The notes beneath the pieces were generated by a model that did not search any database, had not been told where the DNA came from, and saw only the letters and a program-made list of their open reading frames with translations. A program made the translations under genes and the position numbers. Of a stretch of DNA of 47,530 bases, positions 7,692 through 16,456 are shown piece after piece (positions within the stretch are counted from its first letter, which is position 1; every line of letters begins with the position of its first letter). Source of the DNA: Planctomycetales bacterium (lineage in GTDB: Bacteria; 4484-113); NCBI GenBank assembly GCA_030606285.1, contig JAUWGS010000016.1, positions 1 through 47,530 on the forward strand. The letters run 5' to 3'.

Positions 7692-9617
7692 ATGCGCATT
7701 ATGCCGGGAGGAGTGGGGTTCTTCGTTCGTTTTCTCGTTATCGGGTTGGCTGTTGCTGCGGGGCTTATGGGCGGCTGGCTAACCGCAGCGGCCGAACCCG
7801 GCCTCGAAGGGGTCACGGGTATCCTCAACGTGCCGACTGCGGAGGTCGCCAAGGACGGCGAGTTCTACATCGGATTTGGGCGCAATGAGAACAAAGTGCG
7901 CTATCCGGGGCGGGAGCAGCGCAACTATTTCGTCGGCGTTGGTTTTCTGCCGCGCCTGGAAGTGGTTGCCCGCTATATCGACTTCCCGGAGATACTCGAC
8001 CCATCAGTGCCGGGCTTCGGGACCCGCAAAGACCGCTCCGTGAACGCCAAGCTGCAGCTGCTCTCGGAGGAATGCGCGCCGGTCTCTGTAGCGGCGGGCA
8101 TGTACGATGTCGGCGGCAGGGCGGTCATCGAGCGGGGAACCTACGGCGTCGTCAGCAAGACAATCGGGCCGGTCAGGCTCACGCTGGGAGTGGGCGACAA
8201 GCGGCTGGACGGCGTTTTCGGGGGAGTCGAGATCTCGCCGATTCCGGAACTTGACCTGATGTACGAGTACGACACCTACGACCACAACTTCGGCGTCCGG
8301 CTGAATCCCCACCCGGACTGGCATCTCACTCTCGGATCGGTGAACGAGGATTTCTCCTGGGGCGTGAGCTATGGCAAGGTGTTGCCCTCGAACCGGAATC
8401 CCAAAGGTAAGCCCCCGGCGCAGCGTGCAGAGCGGATGCCGCTGGTTACGGGCACGGAGGCTGCCGAGCTGGACGAGCTGGCCAACCGGCTGGCCCGGCA
8501 AGGCCTGGTGGACGTGATGTGCAAGTCTCGGGAAGGCGAACTTGCGGTCAAATACGAGAACCGTCGTTTCCGCCACGAGGAGGACGCGTGGGCTTTCGTC
8601 TGTCTGTGGTCCGCCGTGCACGCGCCCGACGAGGTGGAGCGACTCCGCGTCGTCACCCGGCGCGAACACGATTTCGTTGTGACGACCGAGTTTGCACGCG
8701 ATGACCTTCTAGCGTATGTGAACGGTGAGATGGACGGAGCCGAATTCTGCCAGCGCGTAGCCATCCACGACTACCGGTCTCCCGGCTACGAGTACAGCGC
8801 CACAAGCACCATGCACGCTCCGAAGAGCGGAAGCACGGACGTCTTTTTCTATCCGGCAAACTCGCTGGAACTCGGGGCAGCCTACGCGCCGGTCAAGCAG
8901 CGCAGCGGTGTGGGCGTGAAGCACTACACGTCGGTGGCGCCACGGCTCACCATATATGGCAAGGAAGAGATCCCCATCTCGAACAACCTGGACAACCGCG
9001 ACAACCCGTTTATCATCCGGGAGTTGCTCACCTACAGCAGAGCCTGGGAGCCGAGCTTTTTCGGGCTGGCTGAGGCCGGATATTTCGGTGAGCACAGGTG
9101 GGGCGGCCAGATTGAGCTGCGCAAGTACTGGGACGACAGCCGACTCGATCTTGGTGTCACTGGCGGCTGGGTGCGCAACAAGCGCACGGACGACTGGGAG
9201 GACATGATACTGGCATCGGGCTCGGTGCGCGTGCCGTCGCTGGACCTTTCGCTGACCGGTCACACGGGACGCTTCCTCAGTGGCGACGAGGGATTCATGC
9301 TCGCGGCCGGCCGGCGCTTCGGCGGATACGGCGTGGAGTTCTTCTACTTCAACACGGAGTACACTGAGAACGAAGCAGGGGTGCGCTTCAGCATTCCCAT
9401 CGCGGGTTTCTGCGAGAGTGCGCCTCGGCGTTTCAGAGTGAGCGTCGCGCCTGACTTCCTTTATGAGTACAGGACATCCGCGCCTTATTCGGCGGAGTTT
9501 CTGCACTTCCGCGGAAGCGTTGACGTGCACCGCGCGTGGCTGTATCCTTGGCACTTGCGGGAGCACCTGAACTTGCTGCGATTGGCGGCTGGAACGGGTA
9601 TTGACAGCGGGAATTGA
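7692..9617 (+). CDS. YjbH-like outer-membrane protein
   Basis: This 641-residue exported protein begins with a signal peptide (hydrophobic residues about 8-33, cleavage near AAAEP). The mature N-terminus GLEGVTGILNVPTAEV and the later NYFVGVGFLPRLEVVARY are characteristic of the YjbH/GfcD family, predicted outer-membrane barrels linked to exopolysaccharide or capsule export. Middle and C-terminal regions alternate in the manner of beta-strands and include a conserved tail-like block around residues 465-560 with many Tyr and Trp. No partner exopolysaccharide genes lie nearby, so the substrate is unknown. The ATG follows a -10 box at leaderless spacing. Confidence 0.75.
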   Translation: MRIMPGGVGFFVRFLVIGLAVAAGLMGGWLTAAAEPGLEGVTGILNVPTAEVAKDGEFYIGFGRNENKVRYPGREQRNYFVGVGFLPRLEVVARYIDFPEILDPSVPGFGTRKDRSVNAKLQLLSEECAPVSVAAGMYDVGGRAVIERGTYGVVSKTIGPVRLTLGVGDKRLDGVFGGVEISPIPELDLMYEYDTYDHNFGVRLNPHPDWHLTLGSVNEDFSWGVSYGKVLPSNRNPKGKPPAQRAERMPLVTGTEAAELDELANRLARQGLVDVMCKSREGELAVKYENRRFRHEEDAWAFVCLWSAVHAPDEVERLRVVTRREHDFVVTTEFARDDLLAYVNGEMDGAEFCQRVAIHDYRSPGYEYSATSTMHAPKSGSTDVFFYPANSLELGAAYAPVKQRSGVGVKHYTSVAPRLTIYGKEEIPISNNLDNRDNPFIIRELLTYSRAWEPSFFGLAEAGYFGEHRWGGQIELRKYWDDSRLDLGVTGGWVRNKRTDDWEDMILASGSVRVPSLDLSLTGHTGRFLSGDEGFMLAAGRRFGGYGVEFFYFNTEYTENEAGVRFSIPIAGFCESAPRRFRVSVAPDFLYEYRTSAPYSAEFLHFRGSVDVHRAWLYPWHLREHLNLLRLAAGTGIDSGN

Positions 9618-9642
9618 TTCTGTATCTGGTGAGTGTTATAAT
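9614..9642 (+). promoter_or_regulatory. Candidate promoter P1 upstream of the PKD lipoprotein
   Basis: TTGATT (9614-9619), a 17-base spacer and TATAAT (9637-9642). Its leader would cross an AAGGAGGGG followed by a five-codon ORF at 9674-9691, and a GGGG/CCCC hairpin near 9708-9724. Confidence 0.5.
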
Positions 9643-9730
9643 CCATTTGTTGGAACCTACCAGGAAGGAGGGGATGCCCGGAGCGTTTTAACTGCCTGGA
9701 CATATCAGGGGGATATAAACCCCATCCTTA

Positions 9731-9759
9731 TTGCCAACAAGGTCATTATGAACTATAAT
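9731..9759 (+). promoter_or_regulatory. Candidate promoter P2 upstream of the PKD lipoprotein
   Basis: TTGCCA (9731-9736), an exact 17-base spacer and TATAAT (9754-9759). This is the best sigma-70-like match in the window and leaves a leader of about 45 bases carrying AAGGAGGAAG before GTG 9811. Confidence 0.65.
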
Positions 9760-9810
9760 GCCTGAACCAACCATGTAATCTTCCAAATCCATAGTTGAAG
9801 GAGGAAGCTA

Positions 9811-11004
9811 GTGAGAAAATTCTATGCTTTTATCACCGTTATCGTGGTGCTGAGCATTCTGGTGACCGCGTGCGGTAGCAGGCGGCCCGGACCGGTGGTG
9901 GTCGTGCTGGGACCCAGCATTGCCAGTATTGCTGTTCCTTCCGGTTTAAATGCGGGTGAATCGTTCACCTTCTCGGCGACCACAACTGGGACGGATGTTG
10001 TGGCATGGTCGTGGAATTTCGGGGGCGGGGCGGACCCTAATACCTCAACCCTGGAATCACCCATGGTCACGCTGGTCAATCCGTCTACTGACGACCCTGC
10101 GACTTACACCGTTACCTTGATCGTCACTGACGCCGACGGTCGCACCGACACGTTCACTGCGGACTACACTGTCGAGAGAACCTTGAACACGCCTCCTGGG
10201 TTCGTCGGCGACATCGTGTTCGCCACGGCTGACAACACTGCGACCGTGACGTTCACCATCACTGATGCGGATGAAGACGATGTGACCATCACGCTCGTGC
10301 TTACAGCTCCGGGCAGCGTGGGCATGAGTGCCGACGTCATCAACGCTACATTTGGTGATTACGGCCCATTCGTGGTTACGCTCACGAACGGCAGTTTTGA
10401 TGAAGCGGCTGTCACGGTTGACATCACGCTCGACGACGGTACCGACACAACGCCTGGCTCGGCTGGCGGTACCATCGCCGGTATCACGCCGGAGATGTCA
10501 AACAGCATCATCGTCGTTCCGTCAGCAACCGCTGTCAGCGTTGGTGACACCTTCACCGTTACGGTGTACGTGTACGATCTAACGTCCCCAGCGGGGTGGT
10601 TCAACAGCACCCATATCCCGTACGGCGATGGTATTTCACCGGTGTATGATCCAGATCCAGCTGATCCGACGACATCGTGGAATCTCGGTGCGGTTGGCGG
10701 GGGTACCTGGGGCAAGGATGGCGCCTACTGGACGACCTTCCCGGATCCGATATTGGCTGCTGGTGAAATGCTGTTCCTGTCAATTGAGCCGGGAGCTGTC
10801 GTCGTGAACTGCTCCGCCCAGACCGCTACCCCGACAGGCAGCGATATTGGCGCTGGTGGTCCGCTGTTTAACTTCCAGATGACGGCGGATACACCGGGCA
10901 GTTGGGAACTCACGTTCACGTCCGCTTCAACCTACTACACCGCGCCTGACGGTACGCAGCAATTCTACGATGATGAAGTCAGCGCGACTATCACCGTTAG
11001 CTAG
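9811..11004 (+). CDS. Lipoprotein with PKD-like and cohesin-like modules
   Basis: A 397-residue lipoprotein. The signal helix ends in LVTAC, so Cys21 is the likely lipidated residue. Residues about 35-130 form a PKD-like beta-sandwich with WNFGGGADPN, the same signature found in two lipoproteins at 38-44 kb. Residues about 132-225 look like a second Ig-like domain (TPPGFVGDI, DADEDDVTITL). The last 165 residues, beginning SIIVVPSATAVSVGDTFTV and ending FNFQMTADTPGSWELTF, resemble cohesin-type folds in layout. The cohesin assignment is tentative. The GTG start is set by AAGGAGGAAG just upstream. Next to it lies a dockerin-like lipoprotein, so the pair may interact. Confidence 0.75.
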   Translation: MRKFYAFITVIVVLSILVTACGSRRPGPVVVVLGPSIASIAVPSGLNAGESFTFSATTTGTDVVAWSWNFGGGADPNTSTLESPMVTLVNPSTDDPATYTVTLIVTDADGRTDTFTADYTVERTLNTPPGFVGDIVFATADNTATVTFTITDADEDDVTITLVLTAPGSVGMSADVINATFGDYGPFVVTLTNGSFDEAAVTVDITLDDGTDTTPGSAGGTIAGITPEMSNSIIVVPSATAVSVGDTFTVTVYVYDLTSPAGWFNSTHIPYGDGISPVYDPDPADPTTSWNLGAVGGGTWGKDGAYWTTFPDPILAAGEMLFLSIEPGAVVVNCSAQTATPTGSDIGAGGPLFNFQMTADTPGSWELTFTSASTYYTAPDGTQQFYDDEVSATITVS

Positions 11005-11026
11005 TTGTATTACGTGAAACGAAGAA

Positions 11027-11064
11027 GCGGGGCCCCGCTCGGCAAGTACGGGGTGGGGCCCCGC
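11027..11064 (+). other. Strong GC hairpin between the two lipoprotein genes
   Basis: GCGGGGCCCC at 11027-11036 pairs perfectly with GGGGCCCCGC at 11055-11064, with further pairs possible inside the 18-base loop. It is followed by AAAAA rather than a T-run, so it does not look like an intrinsic terminator. It could act as an mRNA processing or stability element between 9811-11004 and 11140-13743. Confidence 0.5.
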
Positions 11065-11139
11065 GAAAAAGCCGACAGGGGGGAGGATCTCCTTGTTAGC
11101 TTGGCACTGTGAATTTGCCACTTTAAGGAGAGTGTCATT

Positions 11140-13743
11140 ATGAGAAAAGTATTATCCCTTTCAATGGGGGCTCTCGCAGTGCTGCTCTTGACAGTAGCTC
11201 TCCTCGGTTGCGGTGGGGGTAAGAGCGCGCCCACCGGCACAAACCTCAAGAGCATGCCTGCCGGCTCCAACCAGAGCGTTGATGATGTCCTGGCGGAGCT
11301 GGAAGCTCTGGAGCCTCCTGAAGGCGTGGATCCAGTCTTGTTTGACCAACTCAAGGAGGAGCTTGGTCGCCAACTGGCTTCCGGCGGAGGCAAAATCGTC
11401 AGCACGCCTTCAAGTTACGCCATCAACGACTTCCTTGAAGTCGACCCGGTTACAGATCCACCGACCGTTACATGGTCGAGTGACAACTTCATTGCCGATG
11501 GCAGTGTTAACGGCTCCGTTGGCATCGAAGACATCACTCCGATTGCCGTTTACTACGGCATGCAGTGGGGTGATCCTGCTGGTGACAAGTATGACCCGCT
11601 GGCTAAGACTGGCGACTACGATCGTGACGGCACCGTGGCCATCGCGGACATCACTCCGCTGGCGGTGACATACGGGCAGGATACTGCGGGCTACATCGTG
11701 GAGTGGGCACTGGACGACGGTGCCGGAGCGCCTGTGGAGGACTATGCGTTGGGCGGAGATGTTGCCTACGATACCGATAGCCACCTCGCTGACAAGAACG
11801 CCAACGGCTTCTGGGTCTGGGAATTCCAGTTCGCCGTTGGTCAACTGCCTGATGTGGACGGCGTCTGGGCAAGGGTTGTCCCATACGATGGGGAAACGGG
11901 ACCGAATAGGGGTCTTCCAAGCGACCCGCCGATCTGGATTGAGCTTGAAGTCATAATTCCGCCCACGTTCTTCGTGACCGATATTCTTGTCCAGGTTACG
12001 AACACAAACAACACCGAGGCGGGGAGCGGATACGAGAACACTGAGTTCTACGTTGCTCCTGCTGGAGGTGGGGATACCTTCGGCGAAGCTCCCGCAAACG
12101 AGCCCATTGTGATGATTCTGTCCGACGTTGCATTCCTGTACGAGGGCAACCCTTACGTCTTCGGTCTGTATCCCGATAACCTGCCAGATGGCCTGACGGT
12201 GGAAGACTTCGACACGATTATGATTGCCCTGCACGGCTTCATGGGCTTTGAAGCAGTAAGCAGCGAAGTACCGGCGGATCCCGAGGCCTGGGCAGAGGAT
12301 GCCGAGCAGCCTGATCAAGGCTATTCCGGCACGCTCGGCCCGAACGATCCTGCCGCCGACCCCGGCTCGCTCCTGCTTACGGCAACCATGGCGGACAACA
12401 CCTACACGCAGGGTGCCGCTACATTCACGGTTACGATTGACCTTGATTTGCTTGAGGACGTGAACGCGCCGGAGATCGAGATGTTCGCGCCACTGGAGCA
12501 GCCTATTAACACGACCGAGGTTCACGTCATTCATATGGATTGGGGTGAGGACGAGACTGAACTCGAGCTGCCGTTGCATGTGGCGCTGTACAATGCTGCG
12601 GATGGCACTGTGGCCTACACGTTTGAATTAGAAGATGAGACCCCGGATCCGCCGGCGGAAGAAGGAAAGTACACGATATCCCGTGTTCCAGAACCAATTA
12701 CCTTTACCACGATAATCCAAGCGAAGGTTGCGGGTCTCTTCTTGACCCAGGGCGCTGATTACGTGTGGCGGGTTTCGGAGGATAATGATGGGTTCGAGCG
12801 TCGTAGTTCACTGAAGAAGCCGGGTGAAACGCTTCACATTTTAGAAGCCAAGTTATTCGACATGAACACCTGGCCCGAGGTGGAGTTCTCAGTTGGTGAT
12901 ATCCGTGCGCCCTACCTCTACTTCGTCCCCGATGATCCGAAAATCCGCCGGAATCCGAAGGGGCACGCGACCATGGAGGAGCCGCCGCAGTTCGAGCCGG
13001 ATGACATCGATGCCTTTGCAGACATAGTGAAGGGCGACCTAGAGGAAGGTGATGAGTTCGAAGTAGTCTACGGGGAACAAGGGCCGCCATCGATACCGGA
13101 CGCCCCAAGGGTGTACTACCTCATGGGTAATGTGACACCAAAGACGATAGGCGAGGCGGACGCTGAGGTGCCACTCTTCTATCGTCAACCGTATCTGTTG
13201 GCTGGTCTTATTGGTGTTGTGGTTGGCACCGGCGACGTCTCCTTCGGGCTATTCGCCCAGGATGGGAAATACCTTGGTGGAGTGACCCGCGAGGTAGCTG
13301 AATTTCCGATTACGCGGCCAGACGTGTTCATTGATGACAGTTGCGATTTCGGTGTACGCCCGTGGGGTAGCGGCTTAGAGACAATTCCTGACTTCGGCGA
13401 CAAAACCGCTTCCAAGGGCGACAAAGACGTGGTTATCTTCACGTTCTACAATCTCTGGCTGCGCCACGACGATAAACCGACGCTTCCCGATGTGCAGCGC
13501 GGCACGCACCTGATCCTGACAGTCGATGGCGGCGCGTCGCTTCCCGACATCCTGCTACGTCCGCACATTTTTGATGTTGACCAGGGAGGCTTGGTGTACT
13601 TCGCTCTTGATGTCTCTGCTGATGATTTCTGGTTCGGCGAATTCACGCAGGAGATTCCCATTAACCCGTACAACGTAACTCTGTATAACCCAGCCGCTGG
13701 TATGGGCGTTACATACCCCGACAATCTCGTGATCACCCCGTAG
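11140..13743 (+). CDS. Lipoprotein with paired dockerin-like calcium loops
   Basis: An 867-residue lipoprotein, lipobox LLGCGG with Cys24. Residues 46-80 carry the family motif (VDDVLAELEALEPPEGVDP then VLFDQLKEEL) shared with the genes at 41330, 43786 and 47173. Two F-hand-like loops follow: DGSVNGSVGIEDITPIAVYYG at about 120-140, without the full set of acids, and DYDRDGTVAIADITPLAVTYG at about 159-179. These resemble dockerin repeats with Asp at loop positions 1, 3, 5 and 12. A fibronectin-III-like segment (YIVEWALDDGAGAP to ARVVPYDGETG) comes next, then about 590 residues of beta-rich sequence I cannot assign. ATG is preceded by AAGGAG. Ends at a strong terminator. Confidence 0.8.
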   Translation: MRKVLSLSMGALAVLLLTVALLGCGGGKSAPTGTNLKSMPAGSNQSVDDVLAELEALEPPEGVDPVLFDQLKEELGRQLASGGGKIVSTPSSYAINDFLEVDPVTDPPTVTWSSDNFIADGSVNGSVGIEDITPIAVYYGMQWGDPAGDKYDPLAKTGDYDRDGTVAIADITPLAVTYGQDTAGYIVEWALDDGAGAPVEDYALGGDVAYDTDSHLADKNANGFWVWEFQFAVGQLPDVDGVWARVVPYDGETGPNRGLPSDPPIWIELEVIIPPTFFVTDILVQVTNTNNTEAGSGYENTEFYVAPAGGGDTFGEAPANEPIVMILSDVAFLYEGNPYVFGLYPDNLPDGLTVEDFDTIMIALHGFMGFEAVSSEVPADPEAWAEDAEQPDQGYSGTLGPNDPAADPGSLLLTATMADNTYTQGAATFTVTIDLDLLEDVNAPEIEMFAPLEQPINTTEVHVIHMDWGEDETELELPLHVALYNAADGTVAYTFELEDETPDPPAEEGKYTISRVPEPITFTTIIQAKVAGLFLTQGADYVWRVSEDNDGFERRSSLKKPGETLHILEAKLFDMNTWPEVEFSVGDIRAPYLYFVPDDPKIRRNPKGHATMEEPPQFEPDDIDAFADIVKGDLEEGDEFEVVYGEQGPPSIPDAPRVYYLMGNVTPKTIGEADAEVPLFYRQPYLLAGLIGVVVGTGDVSFGLFAQDGKYLGGVTREVAEFPITRPDVFIDDSCDFGVRPWGSGLETIPDFGDKTASKGDKDVVIFTFYNLWLRHDDKPTLPDVQRGTHLILTVDGGASLPDILLRPHIFDVDQGGLVYFALDVSADDFWFGEFTQEIPINPYNVTLYNPAAGMGVTYPDNLVITP

Positions 13744-13770
13744 TATTTGCAGCTGATTCAAGTACTCAAG

Positions 13771-13802
13771 AAGGGGCTCCCGTAAGGGAGCCCTTTCTTT
13801 TA
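13771..13802 (+). terminator. Rho-independent terminator after the dockerin-like lipoprotein
   Basis: GGGCTCCC (13774-13781), loop GTAA, GGGAGCCC (13786-13793), then TTTCTTTTATT. The flanking AAG and TTT extend the stem. Confidence 0.85.
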
Positions 13803-13829
13803 TTCAGGTGATGGTGGTGGCTGCAGCTC

Positions 13830-14456
13830 TCAGGTGTCCAGGATCGGGTGTGGACGTGTGATGCGCGTCTGGCCGCCGATGACTTCCACGACGGCGGAAG
13901 GCTCGGTGCCACATTTTCCGCTATCAACAGCCAGCCCTACGCTCGATGCTCCGCTAAGCTGTGCGATGACTTCCTTGAGCGAAGGCGGCGTTGGATGCCC
14001 TTCAAGATTCGCGCTCGTGGCCATCAGCCATCCGCCGCAGCGAGCGAGGACTTCCTGCAGCACCGCGTGGTCGGGGATGCGCACGCCGATGCGGCTGTAG
14101 GGCAGGTGCGTGAGTGGTTCAGGCAGCGCATTCCCCCAGGTTGCCCGGTCGGCTACGATGGTGAGTGCGCCGGGTATCAGCTTCTTGGCGCCCGGCAGTG
14201 AGATCATGAGCTCCCGCATGTGTTGCACCAGTGGCGCATCCGTCGCGACAAGAGCGGCAATGGGCCTGTCGGAAGGGCGCCCTTTGAGCGCGTTCAGGCG
14301 CGCAAGCTGCTCAACATCCGTCCCGTGAATCATTAGCCCGTACACGGTGTCGGTGGGGAAGATGACAATGCCGCCCGCCAGCAGGAGTTCTGCGGTCTGC
14401 GCGACGATTTCAGATCGGGTCGTCTCGTCCAGTTTGAGCACGTTTATCCCGCCCAT
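13830..14456 (-). CDS. tsaC: L-threonylcarbamoyladenylate synthase (TsaC/Sua5 family)
   Basis: A 208-residue YrdC-domain protein that makes threonylcarbamoyl-AMP from threonine, bicarbonate and ATP for the t6A37 modification of ANN-decoding tRNAs. GGIVIFPTDTVYGL near the N-terminus and LKGRPSDRPIAALV are the signature nucleotide- and carbamoyl-binding segments; TSANLEGHPTP corresponds to the conserved SAN motif. There is no C-terminal Sua5 extension, so it is the short TsaC type. The ATG at 14456 overlaps the end of prmC by 13 bases, consistent with translational coupling at the end of the rpmE-prfA operon. Confidence 0.93.
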   Translation of the reverse strand: MGGINVLKLDETTRSEIVAQTAELLLAGGIVIFPTDTVYGLMIHGTDVEQLARLNALKGRPSDRPIAALVATDAPLVQHMRELMISLPGAKKLIPGALTIVADRATWGNALPEPLTHLPYSRIGVRIPDHAVLQEVLARCGGWLMATSANLEGHPTPPSLKEVIAQLSGASSVGLAVDSGKCGTEPSAVVEVIGGQTRITRPHPILDT

Positions 14457-15316
14457 ATTGCACTCACAACCCGCTGCACGCCCGCAAGATCCGGTGTGAT
14501 GCTGACGCCTTCAAATCCGCTTCCGCCCAGAAGCTCCTTGACCTCATCGGCTTGATTGTAGCCCACTTCAAGTGCCAGCATCCCGCTGGGGTTTATGTAT
14601 GCGCCGGCGTTTTTAGCCAGGCAGCGGTGGAAGTACGTTCCGGGCTGCCCTGCGGGTACGCGATAGGCGCGTGCAGGCTCATAGCGCCGGACGCTCTCGT
14701 CCACCTCGTCTTTCTCAGCCACATAGGGCGGGTTGCTAAAGATAAGGTCAAAGCGTGAGTCCGGTGGCAGCGGCTCCAGCAGTGAGCCTTCGTGTAGCTC
14801 AAGCTGAGCACCGTGCCTTGCAGCATTGGCGGTTGCCACGGCGAGCGCCTCCTGCGAGATGTCGGTCGCGACAAGGCTGACCTGACGCCCAGATAGCTCA
14901 CGCTCCAGCGTAATGCTAATTGCGCCGCATCCCACGCCGACTTCCAGAATGCGCAGCGCGCCCGGCCTGCTGCGGCAGAACTGAAGCGCTACGCTGCACA
15001 GTGTTTCCGTATCGGGCCGCGGGATGAGCACGGATTCGCTTACGAAGAACCTTCGGCCAGCGAAGTACCACTCGCCCAGCGCGTATGCAAGCGGCTTGCC
15101 CCGGCGCGCCTGCTCCAGGACTAGTTCCAGCCTAGACGCAGCGTCAGAATCCAGCTTCTCGTGTGGTTCCAGCACGATATCCTCGCGTTTCACTCCTGCT
15201 GCGATTTCCATAACGACGGCGGCGTGCTCGCGGGGCGAGGAGATATGCGGCAGCCTGGCGAACTCTTCCGCCAGCAACTTGAATGCCTCCCCGCGTGATA
15301 GAGCACGAGCCTTCAT
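14444..15316 (-). CDS. prmC: Release factor glutamine methyltransferase PrmC
   Basis: A 290-residue N5-glutamine methyltransferase (HemK family) that methylates the Gln of the GGQ motif in release factors. The N-terminal helical substrate-binding domain runs to about residue 90. LRILEVGVGCGAISITLE (from 121) is SAM motif I, and SNPPY at 194-198 binds the target amide. It follows prfA (RF1) by 11 bases, so enzyme and substrate are made from the same transcript. Length is normal for the family. Confidence 0.96.
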   Translation of the reverse strand: MKARALSRGEAFKLLAEEFARLPHISSPREHAAVVMEIAAGVKREDIVLEPHEKLDSDAASRLELVLEQARRGKPLAYALGEWYFAGRRFFVSESVLIPRPDTETLCSVALQFCRSRPGALRILEVGVGCGAISITLERELSGRQVSLVATDISQEALAVATANAARHGAQLELHEGSLLEPLPPDSRFDLIFSNPPYVAEKDEVDESVRRYEPARAYRVPAGQPGTYFHRCLAKNAGAYINPSGMLALEVGYNQADEVKELLGGSGFEGVSITPDLAGVQRVVSAIWAG

Positions 15317-15327
15317 CGCCCACCGCC

Positions 15328-16395
15328 TTAGCTAAAGTACGAAGCGGCTTCTGTCGCCCGCAGCATTTCGATGAGTTCGCTCATTTCGCCATCCAGGAAC
15401 GCCGGCAGGTTGTGCACGTTCTCCTTGATCCGGTGGTCGGTGATGCGGTCCTGCGGGAAGTTATAGGTGCGTATCTTTTCGCTGCGCTTGGCGGTGCCGA
15501 CCTGCAACCTCCGGCGGTCGTCTATTTCGTGGAACTGCTTTTCGCGCTCGATTTCCAGTAGGTGCGCCCGGAGGATGCGCATGGCCTTTTCCTTGTTCTG
15601 CAGCTGGCTGCGCTCGTCCTGGCAACTCACAACGGTTCCCGACGGTATGTGGGTAATACGGATGGCGCTGCTTGTTTTGTTGACGTGCTGGCCGCCTGCG
15701 CCGCTGGCGCGGAACGTGTCCACGCGCAGGTCCTTTTCGTCTATCTCCACATCCACATCCTCCGCCTCCGGCAATACCGCAACGGTGATGGTGCTCGTGT
15801 GGATGCGCCCGCCGCTCTCGGTGACCGGTACGCGCTGAACACGGTGGACTCCGCTCTCGTACTTCAGGTGCGAGTAAACATCCCGGCCCCGGATGCTGAC
15901 AACCGCTTCTTTCAGGCCGCCTAGGCCCAGCTCGTGGAGGCTCAGCACATCAAACTTCCACCGCTTGTGCTCGGCGAACCGCTTGTACATCCGCATCAGC
16001 TCCGCGGCGAACAGCGCGGCTTCGTCTCCGCCGGCACCTGCACGGATCTCCAGGATGATATCGCTGCCATCCATCGGGTCCGGTGGTATCAGCTTGAGTT
16101 TTATCTCTTCAATAAGCTGATTGCGCTCGTTCGTAACACGCTCGGTCTCTTCCTTGACGAACCGCAGCAGCTCCTCATCGTCCAGGCTCCGCTTGTCGTC
16201 TTCCAGCTTCTCAAGGTCATCATCGAGCGCTTTCAGGCGGTGGTAAAGCACCACGATTTCGCCCAGCCGGGCGAGTTCCTTGCTGCGCGCGGCATACTCC
16301 TCGCGGTTCTCTGCTGCATCGGGGCGCGCGAGTTCGGCCTGCAGCGCTTCGTAGCGCTCCTCGGATTGCGCCAGCTTTTCGCGTATCACGTCCAT
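15328..16395 (-). CDS. prfA: Peptide chain release factor 1
   Basis: A 355-residue RF1, reading UAA and UAG. GGQ is at 234-236 in SGAGGQHVNKT. The stop-codon recognition tripeptide position reads PVT in RVPVTESGGRIHTS (about 190-192), where many RF1 proteins have PAT or PET; RF2 would have SPF there. The N-terminal helical domain and the central GGDEAALFA block are intact. The ATG at 16395 has AGAAGG before it; the longer open frame upstream is not credible because it overlaps the DUF1385 gene. A TATAGT at 16409-16414 may give prfA a promoter of its own in addition to read-through from rpmE. Confidence 0.96.
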   Translation of the reverse strand: MDVIREKLAQSEERYEALQAELARPDAAENREEYAARSKELARLGEIVVLYHRLKALDDDLEKLEDDKRSLDDEELLRFVKEETERVTNERNQLIEEIKLKLIPPDPMDGSDIILEIRAGAGGDEAALFAAELMRMYKRFAEHKRWKFDVLSLHELGLGGLKEAVVSIRGRDVYSHLKYESGVHRVQRVPVTESGGRIHTSTITVAVLPEAEDVDVEIDEKDLRVDTFRASGAGGQHVNKTSSAIRITHIPSGTVVSCQDERSQLQNKEKAMRILRAHLLEIEREKQFHEIDDRRRLQVGTAKRSEKIRTYNFPQDRITDHRIKENVHNLPAFLDGEMSELIEMLRATEAASYFS

Positions 16396-16408
16396 GCGTG
16401 CACCTTCT

Positions 16409-16414
16409 ACTATA
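16409..16414 (-). promoter_or_regulatory. Possible internal -10 box (TATAGT) before prfA
   Basis: TATAGT on the minus strand lies 13 bases before the prfA ATG, in the 61-base gap after the DUF1385 gene. No clear -35 was seen. Confidence 0.35.
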
Positions 16415-16456
16415 CCGGGAAGTTTCAGAATCCGCGAGTGCCCGGTGTGAACTGCG

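Noticed and set aside
9674-9691. Five-codon ORF behind AAGGAGGGG in the lipoprotein leader
   Set aside because: The ribosome site is good, but a five-codon frame occurs easily by chance and nothing links it to control of the gene.
11410-12579. 389-residue minus-strand open frame
   Set aside because: Antisense to the dockerin-like lipoprotein, rich in Arg, His and Val as expected for a shadow frame.
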